The notes: generated from the letters alone by a model not told the origin. Numbered from the stretch's first letter, positions 1 through 10,137 are shown. The stretch: 51,475 nt of DNA from Pseudomonadota bacterium (GCA_021808445.1 JAKBBP010000016.1:1-51475); one strand, 5' to 3'. Made by a program: numbers and translations.

Positions 1-263
1 GCGACGTGTTGATGCCGCGCCTGGACGGATACCAGACGGTGGCCATCATCAAGCGCAGCCCGCGGCATGCCTCGATCCCGGTGGTCATGCTGTCCTCCAA
101 GGACGGCGTGTTCGACAAGGCGCGCGGTCGCATGGTGGGCGCCGAGGCCTACCTGACCAAGCCCTTCACCAAAGACCAGTTGCTGCAGGCGGTGAACGTG
201 CACCGCCAGAGCGCGAATGCGCCCGCCTCGGGCGCGCCGAGCGTCAAACCGGCCCAATCATGA
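1..263 (+). CDS. pilG: PilG-type response regulator (5' partial)
   Basis: C-terminal part of a stand-alone CheY-like receiver; the gene begins before the window and the reading frame starts at base 3. The first visible codon is Asp in DVLMPRLDGYQ, which is the phospho-acceptor context of the fold. Further on are the switch residue region VVMLSSK and the conserved Lys of LTKPF. A short Ala/Pro/Ser tail follows the domain. PilG is the receiver that drives pilus extension through the Pil-Chp chemosensory pathway, accepting phosphate from the ChpA/PilL kinase encoded downstream. The stop codon overlaps the start of pilH by four bases (ATGA), so the two are translationally coupled. The assignment as PilG rests on position as first gene of pilGHIJ-chpA; the receiver fold itself is clear. 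Confidence 0.88.
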   Translation, partial: DVLMPRLDGYQTVAIIKRSPRHASIPVVMLSSKDGVFDKARGRMVGAEAYLTKPFTKDQLLQAVNVHRQSANAPASGAPSVKPAQS

Positions 264-625
264 GCATCCGCAAGATCCTGATCGTCGACGACTCCCGCAC
301 CGAGTTGTATTTCCTGTCCGATCTCCTGAACAAGAACGGATACGTGGTGCGCACTGCCGAGAATGGCGAGCAGGCGCTGGCCGCCATCGAGCAGGAGCGC
401 CCGGACCTGGTGCTGATGGACATCGTGATGCCGGGGCTCAACGGCTTCCAGCTCACGCGCCAGATCACCCGCAATCCGGCCTACCGGGAACTGCCCATCA
501 TCGTGTGCACCAGCAAGAGCCAGGAAACCGACAAGCTGTGGGCGATGCGCCAGGGAGCGCGCGACTATGTCACCAAGCCGGTCGATCCGCATGATCTGCT
601 GAGCAAGATCATGGCCTTGAACTGA
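260..625 (+). CDS. pilH: PilH-type response regulator
   Basis: Complete 121-residue single-domain CheY-like receiver. The acidic pair is in ILIVDDSRTE near the N-terminus, the phospho-acceptor Asp is in LVLMDIVMPGLNGF (about residue 54), the Thr/Ser switch is in IIVCTSK and the conserved Lys is in YVTKPVD (about residue 107). There is no output domain. In known Pil-Chp systems PilH acts with PilG on the pilus motors and favours retraction or acts as a phosphate sink. The ATG overlaps the pilG stop. The next gene, pilI, starts 12 bases after the stop, with the same transcription direction. Confidence 0.9.
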   Translation: MSIRKILIVDDSRTELYFLSDLLNKNGYVVRTAENGEQALAAIEQERPDLVLMDIVMPGLNGFQLTRQITRNPAYRELPIIVCTSKSQETDKLWAMRQGARDYVTKPVDPHDLLSKIMALN

Positions 626-637
626 CCCATCCGGCCC

Positions 638-1159
638 ATGGCAAAGAGCTCGCTGATCGAATTCCAGGGCCGTCTGGCCGCACGCCTGCAGGGCGCGCAG
701 CAGACCCGCAGCGAATCGCGCTGGCTGGCCGTGGTCGCCGGCTCGCACCACCTGCTGCTTCCGCTGGGCCAGTCGGGCGAGATCTCGAGCTGGGAGGCCC
801 CGACCCCGCTTCCGCATGCCCACCCGTGGTTCGCCGGGCTGCTCAATCTGCGCGGGGTGCTGTGCGGGGTGGTGGACCTGGCGGGCTTCCTGGGCGACGC
901 CGAGACGGACGCGATGTCGCGCGCGGGCGCTCACAGCCGACTGGTGCAGTTCTCCCCGCGCCTGGAAATCAACTGCGCGCTGCTGGTCGACCAGCTGGCG
1001 GGGCTGCGCATGCCCGCGCAGTTCACGCCGGAGACCGGCGCAGCGCCGCCAGCTCCGCCCTGGCTGGGCGCGCAGTTGCGCGACGCCAGCGGGCAGGTCT
1101 GGCGCGAACTCAATCTGGCCCTGCTTTCGCAGGATCGGCGATTCCTGCAGGTGGCCTGA
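638..1159 (+). CDS. pilI: PilI, CheW-like coupling protein
   Basis: 173-residue protein with a CheW domain over most of its length. Recognisable pieces are the N-terminal strand ending in [14 protein letters not shown], the [20 protein letters not shown] segment (the CheW signature of a Gly-rich turn followed by hydrophobic strand) and the [16 protein letters not shown] strand. CheW proteins bridge the chemoreceptor tip and the CheA-type kinase in the inner-membrane array; here the partners are PilJ and ChpA/PilL encoded just downstream. The ATG at 638 has only a weak ribosome-binding site, which fits translation following directly from pilH. Length is normal for the family. Confidence 0.9.
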   Translation: MAKSSLIEFQGRLAARLQGAQQTRSESRWLAVVAGSHHLLLPLGQSGEISSWEAPTPLPHAHPWFAGLLNLRGVLCGVVDLAGFLGDAETDAMSRAGAHSRLVQFSPRLEINCALLVDQLAGLRMPAQFTPETGAAPPAPPWLGAQLRDASGQVWRELNLALLSQDRRFLQVA

Positions 1160-1211
1160 CCGCCCCGGCACGCCCATCGTCCATTCCCCCTTCGATTCCT
1201 TCGGAGCAGTC

Positions 1212-3398
1212 ATGGCATTGTTTTCCCCGTTCTCCTCCAAGCGCCCCGCGGCCGAGGCCACCGCCTTCGCTGCCAGCGACGCCACCGTGGGCGGTGCCAC
1301 GCTGTCGGCGGCGATGCAGGACCAGCGCGATGTCGAGGAAGGCGGCGGCGAGGAAGCCATCCGTCGCCTTCCGCTGATCGGCCACCTGCCCCTGCAACGC
1401 CAGCAGCGCCTGCTGGTGGGGCTGCTGGTCGTCGCGGTCGTGCTGGTGGCGGTGGGTCTGGCGGCCACGCTGCGCATCACCTCGTCGTCGGCGCGCCTGC
1501 TCAACACCTCGGGCGATGCGCTGATGCAATCGCAGCGCGTGGCCAAGTCGGTCAGCGCGGCGCTGCTGGGTTCCAAGGAGGGCTTCGGAGAACTCCAGGC
1601 CAGCGCGGACGCGCTGGAGGGCGACCTTCGGCGCCTGCACGCCGACGACACGCTGCACGCCGGTGGCCCGCAGCTCAGCTCGGTGACGCCGATGGTCGAC
1701 GCCACGGTGAAGAACGCGCGCGTGGTGGTGAAGATGCAGTCGGTGCTGACCCAGACCAACGATGCCCTGCGCACCATCAGCCAGCGCTCGGACTCGCTGT
1801 TGCAGGGAGCGCAGACCCTGACCTCGCTGCTGCTGCAGCAGGGCGCCGGCGGCTCCGACGTGGCGGCGGCAGCGCAACTCGAGATGCTCACCCAGCGCAT
1901 CGGCAAGTCGGCCAATGAATTCCTGTCCTACGAGGGCATCAGCCCGGAGGCGGTCTTCGCGCTGGGGCGCGACCTGCAGACCTTCGAGCAACTGGCCCAG
2001 GGGCTGGAGCAGGGAGATGCCAACCTGCAGCTCACGCCCGTGCACGGCGAGGCGCGCGCGCAGGTGCAGGGCATGCTCAAGGCCTTCGCAGGCGTGTCCA
2101 GCCTCGCCCAGCGGATCCTGGGCAACCTGCAGAGCCTGAGCAGCGCCCGACTTGCGCAGACCGCGGTGCTGCACGATTCGACCTCGCTGCTGAGCGGTCT
2201 GCAGGATCTTCAGGCACGCTATTCCTCGCAGGCTGGCGTGGGCAGCGTGGAACTATGGGTGCTGGTCGCGGCCGCGCTGCTGGCCGTGCTGGCGCTGCTC
2301 GGACTGGGCCGGCTGTACGTGCAGGCATCGCGCGAGCGCGCGCTGCAGTCCGAACGCGAACGCCGTCGCGCCGAGAGCCAGGAACAGGAGGCGCGGCGCA
2401 GCAACGAGGTCAACCAGGCGGCCATTCTGCGCCTGATGAACGAACTGCAGAACGTGGCCGAAGGTGACCTGACCCAGGAGGCCACCGTGACCGAGGACAT
2501 CACGGGCGCCATCGCCGACTCGGTGAACTACACGGTGGAGGAGCTGCGCAGCCTGGTGGCCCAGGTGCAGCGCTCCGCCGAACAGGTGCGACGCTCCTCC
2601 GGCCAGGCGCAGACCACCGCTGGCGATCTGCTGCGATCGTCCGAGCAGCAGCTGATCGAGATCCGCGAAACCGGGCGTTCGGTGCTGGACATGGCCGAGC
2701 GCATCAACTCGGTGTCGGCGCAGGCGCAGCAGTCCTCGACCGTTGCCCGCCAGTCCCTGGACGCCGCCGAGCAGGGCCTGCTGGCGGTGCGCAACTCCAT
2801 CGAGGGCATGAATGCCATCCGCAGCCAGATCCAGGACACCTCCAAGCGCATCAAGCGCCTGGGCGAATCCTCGCAGGAGATCGGCGAGATCACGGAGCTG
2901 ATTTCCGACCTGACCGAGCAGACCAACGTGCTCGCGCTCAACGCGGCCATCCAGGCCGCTTCCGCGGGCGACGCGGGACGCGGCTTCTCGGTGGTTGCCG
3001 AGGAAGTGCAACGCCTGGCCGAACGCTCGGCCGAGGCGACCAAGCAGATCGCCGCGCTGGTTCGCACCATCCAGACCGATACCCAGGACGCGGTGGCGGC
3101 CATGGAAAAGAGCACCCAGGGCGTGGTCGAAGGAGCGCGTCTGTCCGACAGCGCCGGCGCGGCGCTGTCGGAGATCGACCGCGTGTCGCGTCAACTGGCC
3201 GAGCTGATCGAACGCATCTCGCACCAGGCGCTGACCGAGGCGCAGGCCGCCAACCAGGTGGCCACGAGCATCCAGCACATCTTCGCCGTGACCGAGCAGA
3301 CCGGCGACGGCACGCGCTCCACCGCGGAACTGGTGGCGGAGCTGGCACGCGTGGCCGAGGTGCTGCGCGAGTCGGTGTCCCGGTTCAAGATCGCCTGA
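1212..3398 (+). CDS. pilJ: PilJ, methyl-accepting chemoreceptor of the pilus system
   Basis: 728-residue membrane chemoreceptor. The ATG at 1212 is chosen because the protein then begins with a short cytoplasmic stretch before TM1 (about residues 67-87) and because upstream in-frame codons lie inside pilI. A periplasmic sensor region (about 88-345) ends at TM2 (about 346-370), followed by a HAMP-like segment and a long coiled-coil signalling domain. The signalling tip is visible as [20 protein letters not shown] then [18 protein letters not shown] (about residues 565-605). This is the standard architecture of PilJ, which forms polar arrays with PilI and the ChpA kinase and senses pilus-related or surface signals. 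The C-terminus has no CheR tether pentapeptide. Length is slightly above the roughly 680 residues of the Pseudomonas protein. Confidence 0.92.
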   Translation: MALFSPFSSKRPAAEATAFAASDATVGGATLSAAMQDQRDVEEGGGEEAIRRLPLIGHLPLQRQQRLLVGLLVVAVVLVAVGLAATLRITSSSARLLNTSGDALMQSQRVAKSVSAALLGSKEGFGELQASADALEGDLRRLHADDTLHAGGPQLSSVTPMVDATVKNARVVVKMQSVLTQTNDALRTISQRSDSLLQGAQTLTSLLLQQGAGGSDVAAAAQLEMLTQRIGKSANEFLSYEGISPEAVFALGRDLQTFEQLAQGLEQGDANLQLTPVHGEARAQVQGMLKAFAGVSSLAQRILGNLQSLSSARLAQTAVLHDSTSLLSGLQDLQARYSSQAGVGSVELWVLVAAALLAVLALLGLGRLYVQASRERALQSERERRRAESQEQEARRSNEVNQAAILRLMNELQNVAEGDLTQEATVTEDITGAIADSVNYTVEELRSLVAQVQRSAEQVRRSSGQAQTTAGDLLRSSEQQLIEIRETGRSVLDMAERINSVSAQAQQSSTVARQSLDAAEQGLLAVRNSIEGMNAIRSQIQDTSKRIKRLGESSQEIGEITELISDLTEQTNVLALNAAIQAASAGDAGRGFSVVAEEVQRLAERSAEATKQIAALVRTIQTDTQDAVAAMEKSTQGVVEGARLSDSAGAALSEIDRVSRQLAELIERISHQALTEAQAANQVATSIQHIFAVTEQTGDGTRSTAELVAELARVAEVLRESVSRFKIA

Positions 3399-3452
3399 AG
3401 CCCGCTGGCTTCCCTGCATGCACGCCCCGCGTAACCCAGATCCCGAGCCGGC

Positions 3453-6400
3453 ATGAACGACGTCGTCCAGACCACGCAGTCCACCACGCCACCCGACACC
3501 GCGGGCCTGGCGTGGGTCCTGGAGCAGGTTCGCGACAACCTGCTGGCCGCGCTCGCAGCCGTGCGACGACAGGCGCAGCTGGGTCAGCTGCAGGCGGACG
3601 AATCGGATACGACCAGCGCGCTGCTGCAGGCCCGCACCCATGTGCACCAGGCCGCGGGAGCCCTGGAGCTGATGGGCCAGACCGGCTGCGCGCGCGTGCT
3701 GCAGACCTCGGAGCGCGTGATCATGCGCGCCCTGGAACAGCCCCAGCGCCTGGACGCCCCCATGGTGGAGGCCCTCGAGTCGGGCCTGCACGCGGTACTG
3801 GACTACCTGGAAGCGCGGGCGAGCGGGCGTGACGAGCCGGCGGTCAAGCTGTTCCGCCAGTACCGCGGCCTGGCGGACCTGGCCGGCGGCGAGCCGGCCC
3901 ACCCGGCCGACCTGTGGGATCTCGCCTGGGAGTGGCCGCGGCCCCCCGCGCAGGAAGCTGCCGTGCAGAGCCTGGGCCTGCAGGCACGCAGCGATTACGA
4001 GCGCGCTCTGCTGGAAGTTCTGCGCGCGGGCGACCTGCGCGGCGCCAGTGCCACCATGCAGGCGGTCGCGCGTCAGGCGCAGGCCGCCAGCCGCGACGAG
4101 GAGCAGGCGCTGTGGTGGATCGCCGAGGGCTTCTTCGCAGCGCTCGGCGATGATCTGATCGAGGCCGACATCTACGCCAAGCGACTGTGCAACCGGCTGA
4201 ACCTGCAGCTGCGCCAGATGCTGGCCGGCCAGGCCCAGGTCTCGCGGCGTCTGGGCCATGAGCTGCTGTTCTTCTGCGACCAGGCCCTCGCCAGGGCGCG
4301 CGAGCGCGGGCGCGAGGCTCCGGCGATCCTGCGCGCCGTGGCGCAGGCCGCCGGCCTGCGGGGCAAGGCGGTGGTGGATTGGCAGCAGCCCCATTTCGGA
4401 CTGGTGGATCCGGCTCTGGTGCAACAGGCGCGCAAGCGCATGGTGCAGGTCAAGGACGGCTGGACGCACATCGGCAACGGGGATTTCAGCCGCATCGGAC
4501 GTTTGCAGGAGCACTTGCAGCAGCTCGGGCTCGGGCTGCGCCAGTTGAGCGCCGGAGCCGAAGTGCTCCCCGCGGCGGTCGAGCGCATGGTGCAGGTGAT
4601 CGGCGAGCAGCGCTCGCTGCTGACGCCCGAGCGGGTGCTCGAAGTCGCCACCGCGCTGCTGTTCCTGGAAGCCTCGCTGGTGCACTTCCGTGCCGACGAT
4701 GCCGACTTCCTGCCTCGTGCGCGCGAGCTGGCGCAGCGCCTGCAGCGCAGCGCCCAGGGCTACGCCAGCGAGGCCTTCGCCCCCTGGATGGAGCAACTGT
4801 ACCGTCAGGTCTCCGAAAACCAGACCCTGGGCACCGTGGTGCAGGAACTGCGCCACGACATGGGTACGGTGGAACGCCTGCTCGACGCCTATTTCCGCGA
4901 CCCGCAGACTCTCGCCGACCTCGAGCCGGTGCCGCGCCTGCTGGGACAGATGCGCGGAGTGCTGTCGGTGCTGGGCATGGACGTGGGCTCGCAGGCGCTG
5001 GGGTACATCCGCCACAGCGTGGAAAACCTGATGGCCGTGCCTCCCGAGGAAGGCGCGGCACGCCAGCCGGGCGGGAGTTTCGAGCATCTGGCGGCCAATA
5101 TCGGCACGCTGGGCTTCATGGTCGACATGCTGGGCTATCAGCCCGACCTGGCGAAGATCTCCTTCCAGTTCGACCCGCACAACGGGGATCTGCGCCCGGT
5201 GGTGCCGCCATCGCGCCAGGCAGCGCAGGCAACGGCCGCTCCCGAGCCACGCACCGACGCGCAGGCGCCGGACACCGTGGCGGCGCCGTCTGCGCAAGCG
5301 CCGGGCGCCGAGCCCGCCCCCGCCGCGGCGCCGCTCTCCCTCGACCTGGAGGACGCCGACACCCTGTTGCCGCCGCTGGAAGCCGAACACGCCGGCATGG
5401 CGGATTCCGCAAGCTCCGCCACGGCGGCAGCGCAGGATGACGCGGCAGCACTGGACGCGCTGCTGCTGGGCACTGCGCCGGGCACGCAGCCGGGCGCGGC
5501 CCAGCCCGTCCCGGCGACGACGCCCGACGCTGAACAGGCGGAGCCGGCCGTCGACCCCGAACTGGTGGACATCTTCCTCGACGAGGCCGACGAGGTCGTG
5601 GCGCAGGGGCGCGAGCGCATCGCCGACCTGCGCGGCCAGGATCCGGCCGATGATTCCCTGACGGCGTTGCGCCGCTGCTTCCACACCCTCAAGGGAAGCG
5701 CGCGGATGGTGGGCATGCGCGATTTCGCCGAAGCTGCGTGGGCCCTGGAACAGAGTTTCAACCAGGTCCTGGCTGAAGGCTCGGAGCCGCGACCGGAGCT
5801 GCTCGACCTTGCCGGGCATGCGCTGGATCGACTCGAGGACTGGGCCCATGCCCTGCGCGCCGGCGACGCGGGCGCGCACTCGAGCGGCGCGCTGGTGCAG
5901 GCCGCGCAGGCCCTGCGCGAGGGGCGGCCACTGGAGCTCGGCGGGACCGCCCCGACGCAGCCGGTGGCGGTACGGCCCGAGTCCCCGGAGCAGCCCGCGG
6001 AGCCCGAAACGCAGGGACCATCGGAGCTGGCCGCAGTTTCTGAAACCCTGGGGGAGCCCGCGGCCTCCTGGCAGCCCGAGCCGCAGGCGGCCGAACTCCC
6101 GCCAGAGCCGCAGCCGCCCGCCCCCCACGAAGCCTTCGTGGAGCCTGTGCCCCCTGCCGCGTCCTGGCAGCCCGAGCCGCAGGCGGCCGAACTTCCGCCG
6201 GAGCCGCAGCCTCCCGCCCCCCACGAAGCCTTCGTGGAGCCTGTGCCCCCTGCCGCGTCCTGGCAGCCCGAGCCGCAGGCGGCCGAACTTCCGCCGGAGC
6301 CGCAGCCTCCCGCCCCCCACGAAGCCTTCGTGGAGTCTGTGCCCCCCGCCGCGTACTGGCAGCCCGAGCCGCAGGCGGCCGAGCCCCCGCTGGAGCCGCA

Positions 6401-9400
6401 GCCGCCCGCCACCCATGAAGCCCTCGCGGAGCCGGCGCCCCTCGCCCCCTCCTGGCAGCCCGAGCCGCAGGCGGCCGAACTCCCGCCGGAGCCGCAGCCG
6501 CCCGCCACCCATGAAGCCCTCGCGGAGCCGGCGCCCCCCGCCCCCTCCTGGCAGCCCGAGCCGCAGGCGGCCGAGCTCCCGCTGGAGCCGGAGCCGGCGG
6601 TGGAGCCGCAAGAGTCCATGGCGCCGGAAATGGCCTGGGAAGCCCCCATCGAGCCCGCCCCGGAGCCGGACGCGTGGACCTCCTTTGCGTCCTCGGCCGA
6701 GCCGACGGCCCGGTCGCAGGATCTGCACTCGGAGTCATCCTGGACTGCGCCGCCGCCCGCCTTCGAGCCACCGGCCTGGCCCGACGCCTCGCTGCTCGAT
6801 CTGGGGGAGCCCGCCCGGCCGGTCGAGCCGGAACCAGAGCCTCCCGTGCCCGCGGCCAGCCTGCTGGAGCTGCAGCCGCCCGTGCCCGTCGCCGGTCTGC
6901 TGGAGCCGTCCGAGAGCCTTGCGCCCGCCGCGGACGAGGGTGTGAAGGCCATCGATCAGCTGCGCATTCCCCCGGCGCTGCATGCGATCTACCTGAACGA
7001 GGCCGACGAGCTGGTACGTCGCCTCGACCAGGAGCTCAGCTCCTGGTCCCATCATCCGTTGTCGCCCATCGGAGACCACGTGACCGCGCTGGCCCATCAG
7101 TTGCGCGGGAGTTCGGCCACGGTGGGGCTGCAGAGCGTGCAGGAGCTCGCCGGGCTTCTCGAGCAAGCCATGCAGGGACAGTCCGAGCACCCCGAGGCGC
7201 TCGACGAGGCACAGCAGGGATTGCTGCCACGCACCGTGGAGGACATGCGCCGCGTGCTGCACCAGTTCGCAGCCGGTTTCCTGCGGCCAGCCCAGCCGGA
7301 TCTGCTGGAACAGTTGCAGGAGATGGTTCGCCATCTGGAGGACCTGCGCACGGCCGCCGCGCTGGCGGCCAGCGAAGGCTTCGATGCGGCCACCCTCGAG
7401 GCACCGGGGCTCGAGGCACCGGAGCTCGAGGCACCGGAGCTCGAACCATCGGAGCTCCAGCCACCGGCGCTCGAGGCACCGGAGCCGGCGCAAGCTGTCG
7501 CAGCGTGGCCCTGGGCGCCCGCGCAAGGCGCCGCCGAACAGGTGTTCCAGGAGCAGACCGCGGAGCAGGCCGAAGAACCGGAATGGCACCAGGTCCTCGA
7601 CCTCCCCGAGGAGCTCGAATCGCAGGCCGAACCCCAGACCGAATCCCTCGCGGAATCCCTCGCCGAAGCGCAGGCCCCCTCGGGGCCGCAAGGCGCGGCG
7701 CCGCGCGGTGAGGAGGCTTCCGCGGAATCGGCGCAGCCCGCACCCGAACCGGTGCTGGACCTCGAAGCCGCGGCGGCGCCAGGGACGGGCTCGCGCGACG
7801 CCATCGATGCCGAGCTGTTCCCGATTTTCGAATTCGAGGCAGCCGAGCTGCTACCGCAACTCGGTCGCTCGCTGCGCGAATGGGAAACCCGCCCGGCCGA
7901 CCTGTCGGCCGCGCGCCAGGCGATGCGCCTGCTGCATACCTTCAAGGGCAGCGCGCGCATGGCCGGCACCATGGCGCTGGGCGACATGGCCCATGCGCTG
8001 GAATCCGACATCGAGGTCCTGGCCGCGCGAGAAGACGCGCAACCGGAGGAGCCGGCCCTGCTCGAGCTGATCGCGCGTTTCGACGCCATCAATACGCGCT
8101 TCGAGCGACTGCGCGAGGCCAGCGGCCGGGGTGAGACCGAACTCGGCGACATCCACCCGGAACGCGCATTGCTCGAGGCCCAGGCGCAACCCGGATCGGC
8201 CGATTCCGGCGCGCTCCTGCAGCCGTCCGAGGGCCCCACCCCGGCGCCGGCCGCCGACACCGCACAGGCCTTCGGGCGCGCCCAGCCGGTGCGGGTGCAA
8301 GCCGCGCTCCTGGACCGCCTGGTCAACCAGGTGGGCGAGGTGAGCATCGCGCGTTCACGCCTGGACAGCGAATTCGACGTCATCCGCTCGGGCGTGCGCG
8401 ACCTCGGAGACAACCTGTCGCGCCTGCGCGCACAGGTCCGCGACATCGAACTGCAGGCCGATGCCCAGATGGCCGCGCGCACCCAGGCCACGCGAGACGA
8501 CGGGCGCGACTTCGACCCCCTGGAATTCGACCGCTTCACGCGTTTCCAGGAACTTACCCGCATGATGGCGGAGTCGGTCAACGACCTGGCGCTGGTGCAG
8601 GGCACCCTGGGGCGCGCGCTGCAATCCACCGAGGACAGCCTGCTGCGCCAGTCGCGCCTGACCCGCGAGTTGCAGCGTGACCTGCTGCGCACGCGAATGG
8701 TCGAGTTCGACAGTATTTCCGAGCGCCTGTACCGAACCGTTCGCCAGGCCAGCAAGGATGCGGGCAAGGCGGTTCGACTGGACATCCAGGGCGGCACCAT
8801 CGAGCTCGATCGGGGCGTGCTGGACCGCATGGCGCCGGCCTTCGAACATTTGCTGCGCAACGCGGTCGCACATGGGCTGGAAGGCCCGGATGAGCGGGAA
8901 CGCGCGGGCAAGCCCGCGGTGGGCACCATCACGCTGGCGCTGCGCCACGACGGCAGCGAAGTGGTGGTGTCCATCGGGGACGACGGTGCCGGCCTGCACT
9001 ATGCCGCCATCGCCGCGAAGGCGCGAGCGCAGGGTCTGCTGCCCGAGGGCGAGCACCCCAGCCAGGCGCAGTTGCGCGAGATCATCTTCCTGCCAGGCTT
9101 TTCCAGCGCCGCCGAGACCACCGAGATGGCCGGGCGCGGCGTGGGCCTGGATGTGGTGCGTACCGACACGCGCGCGCTGGGCGGGCGCGTGGAGCTCGAC
9201 TCCGTGCCCGGACGCGGCACGACCTTCACGCTGGTGCTGCCGCTGACCACGGCAGTCACCCAGGTGGTGCTGCTGCGCGCCGGCGAGCGCATCCACGCAG
9301 TGCCTTCCAGCCTGGTCGATCTGGTGCTGCGCCTGCGTCCGGCGGAACTGGATCCTGCACTGCGCGCGCGCCAGCTCGAGCATGCCGGGCAACAGCTGCC

Positions 9401-10133
9401 CCTGTACTGGCTGGGCGCGCTCACCGACGAGTCGGGCGCCAGCAGCGAAGCCCCCGGCCGCACGGTACCGGTGGTGCTGGTGCGCAGCGCGGCCCAACGC
9501 CTGGCGCTGCATGTGGACGAGGTGCTGGGCAACCAGGAAGTGGTGGTCAAGAACCTGGGCCCGCAGCTCTCGCGCGTGCCCGGCCTGGCGGGCATCTCGG
9601 TGCTGCCCGATGGCGGGGTGGTGCTGATCTACAACCCGGTCGCGCTGGCCGCGGTGTACGGGGACAAGGCGGCCGAGCGCATGCGCTCACAGGCAGGCTC
9701 GCCCCGAGCCGACTCGCCGCAGTTGCTGCCGCAGGTGCCGATGCCCAGCGCCAACACCGTGCTGGTGGTGGACGACTCGATCACGGTGCGCCGCGTGACC
9801 CAGCGCTTCCTGACCCGCAACGGCTACACCGTGATGCTGGCCAAGGATGGGCTCGACGCGCTGGAGCAGTTGCAGCAGACCCTGCCGGACGTCGTGCTCA
9901 CCGACATCGAGATGCCGCGCATGGACGGTTTCGATCTCACGCGAAACATCCGGGCGGACGAGCGCACGCGCCACCTGCCCGTGATCATGATCACCTCGCG
10001 CATCGCCGACAAGCACCGCAATTACGCGCAGGAGCTGGGGGTCAATCACTACCTGGGCAAGCCCTACTCCGAGGACGAGCTGCTGGGTCTGCTGCGCGAG
10101 TACGTGCTCGAAACGACCATCGTGGAGTCGTAG
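3453..10133 (+). CDS. chpA: ChpA/PilL hybrid chemotaxis histidine kinase
   Basis: Giant 2226-residue CheA-type kinase that ends the pil chemosensory operon. Reading in order: an N-terminal Hpt-like region with His65 (HVHQAAGALELMG); an Hpt with His744 in CFHTLKGSARMVG; a Pro/Glu-rich linker (about 845-1160) built mainly from six 32-residue repeats; an Hpt with His1215 in AHQLRGSSATVG; a second linker (about 1300-1440) with a 5-residue repeat; an Hpt with His1495 in LLHTFKGSARMAG; a CheA dimerisation region from about 1610; a HATPase with the N-box at Asn1803 (LLRNAVAHGLEG), GDDGAGL and GRGVGLDVV; a CheW-like domain (about 1920-2085); and a C-terminal receiver with DD at 2107-2108 and phospho-acceptor Asp2151 in VVLTDIEMPRMDGF. 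It should phosphorylate PilG, PilH and its own receiver. It shows fewer recognisable Hpt motifs than Pseudomonas ChpA. Confidence 0.93.
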   Translation: MNDVVQTTQSTTPPDTAGLAWVLEQVRDNLLAALAAVRRQAQLGQLQADESDTTSALLQARTHVHQAAGALELMGQTGCARVLQTSERVIMRALEQPQRLDAPMVEALESGLHAVLDYLEARASGRDEPAVKLFRQYRGLADLAGGEPAHPADLWDLAWEWPRPPAQEAAVQSLGLQARSDYERALLEVLRAGDLRGASATMQAVARQAQAASRDEEQALWWIAEGFFAALGDDLIEADIYAKRLCNRLNLQLRQMLAGQAQVSRRLGHELLFFCDQALARARERGREAPAILRAVAQAAGLRGKAVVDWQQPHFGLVDPALVQQARKRMVQVKDGWTHIGNGDFSRIGRLQEHLQQLGLGLRQLSAGAEVLPAAVERMVQVIGEQRSLLTPERVLEVATALLFLEASLVHFRADDADFLPRARELAQRLQRSAQGYASEAFAPWMEQLYRQVSENQTLGTVVQELRHDMGTVERLLDAYFRDPQTLADLEPVPRLLGQMRGVLSVLGMDVGSQALGYIRHSVENLMAVPPEEGAARQPGGSFEHLAANIGTLGFMVDMLGYQPDLAKISFQFDPHNGDLRPVVPPSRQAAQATAAPEPRTDAQAPDTVAAPSAQAPGAEPAPAAAPLSLDLEDADTLLPPLEAEHAGMADSASSATAAAQDDAAALDALLLGTAPGTQPGAAQPVPATTPDAEQAEPAVDPELVDIFLDEADEVVAQGRERIADLRGQDPADDSLTALRRCFHTLKGSARMVGMRDFAEAAWALEQSFNQVLAEGSEPRPELLDLAGHALDRLEDWAHALRAGDAGAHSSGALVQAAQALREGRPLELGGTAPTQPVAVRPESPEQPAEPETQGPSELAAVSETLGEPAASWQPEPQAAELPPEPQPPAPHEAFVEPVPPAASWQPEPQAAELPPEPQPPAPHEAFVEPVPPAASWQPEPQAAELPPEPQPPAPHEAFVESVPPAAYWQPEPQAAEPPLEPQPPATHEALAEPAPLAPSWQPEPQAAELPPEPQPPATHEALAEPAPPAPSWQPEPQAAELPLEPEPAVEPQESMAPEMAWEAPIEPAPEPDAWTSFASSAEPTARSQDLHSESSWTAPPPAFEPPAWPDASLLDLGEPARPVEPEPEPPVPAASLLELQPPVPVAGLLEPSESLAPAADEGVKAIDQLRIPPALHAIYLNEADELVRRLDQELSSWSHHPLSPIGDHVTALAHQLRGSSATVGLQSVQELAGLLEQAMQGQSEHPEALDEAQQGLLPRTVEDMRRVLHQFAAGFLRPAQPDLLEQLQEMVRHLEDLRTAAALAASEGFDAATLEAPGLEAPELEAPELEPSELQPPALEAPEPAQAVAAWPWAPAQGAAEQVFQEQTAEQAEEPEWHQVLDLPEELESQAEPQTESLAESLAEAQAPSGPQGAAPRGEEASAESAQPAPEPVLDLEAAAAPGTGSRDAIDAELFPIFEFEAAELLPQLGRSLREWETRPADLSAARQAMRLLHTFKGSARMAGTMALGDMAHALESDIEVLAAREDAQPEEPALLELIARFDAINTRFERLREASGRGETELGDIHPERALLEAQAQPGSADSGALLQPSEGPTPAPAADTAQAFGRAQPVRVQAALLDRLVNQVGEVSIARSRLDSEFDVIRSGVRDLGDNLSRLRAQVRDIELQADAQMAARTQATRDDGRDFDPLEFDRFTRFQELTRMMAESVNDLALVQGTLGRALQSTEDSLLRQSRLTRELQRDLLRTRMVEFDSISERLYRTVRQASKDAGKAVRLDIQGGTIELDRGVLDRMAPAFEHLLRNAVAHGLEGPDERERAGKPAVGTITLALRHDGSEVVVSIGDDGAGLHYAAIAAKARAQGLLPEGEHPSQAQLREIIFLPGFSSAAETTEMAGRGVGLDVVRTDTRALGGRVELDSVPGRGTTFTLVLPLTTAVTQVVLLRAGERIHAVPSSLVDLVLRLRPAELDPALRARQLEHAGQQLPLYWLGALTDESGASSEAPGRTVPVVLVRSAAQRLALHVDEVLGNQEVVVKNLGPQLSRVPGLAGISVLPDGGVVLIYNPVALAAVYGDKAAERMRSQAGSPRADSPQLLPQVPMPSANTVLVVDDSITVRRVTQRFLTRNGYTVMLAKDGLDALEQLQQTLPDVVLTDIEMPRMDGFDLTRNIRADERTRHLPVIMITSRIADKHRNYAQELGVNHYLGKPYSEDELLGLLREYVLETTIVES
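6066..6600 (+). repeat. Six tandem 96-bp repeats inside chpA
   Basis: Tandem units start at 6066, 6162, 6258, 6354, 6450 and 6546, an exact 96-base spacing in every case; the last is partial. Each encodes 32 residues, beginning WQPEPQAAELPPEPQPP and then a PHEAFVEPVP or THEALAEPAP block. Units 2 and 3 differ at only two bases over the full length, which points to recent duplication, while units 4-6 form a second subtype. The period is a multiple of three, so copy-number change would alter linker length without breaking the frame. Confidence 0.95.
7395..7484 (+). repeat. Six tandem 15-bp repeats inside chpA
   Basis: Six contiguous 15-base units (consensus CTCGAGGCACCGGAG) encode LEAPG, LEAPE, LEAPE, LEPSE, LQPPA and LEAPE in the linker between the third and fourth Hpt-like regions of the kinase. 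Units two, three and six are identical in sequence. Confidence 0.93.
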
Positions 10134-10137
10134 CAGG

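Noticed and set aside
149-1915. Minus-strand open frame antisense to pilG-pilJ
   Set aside because: The translation lacks any domain and overlaps four well-supported genes; it is a shadow of their codon bias.
6066-6600. CRISPR array
   Set aside because: The repeats are contiguous and coding, without unique spacers between them. No cas genes are present in the window.
2253-6728. Very long minus-strand open frame (about 1490 codons) antisense to pilJ and chpA
   Set aside because: It mirrors the plus-strand genes in a G+C-rich region. The translation is Arg/Leu/Gly-rich with no recognisable domain, and both plus-strand proteins show complete family motifs over the same bases.
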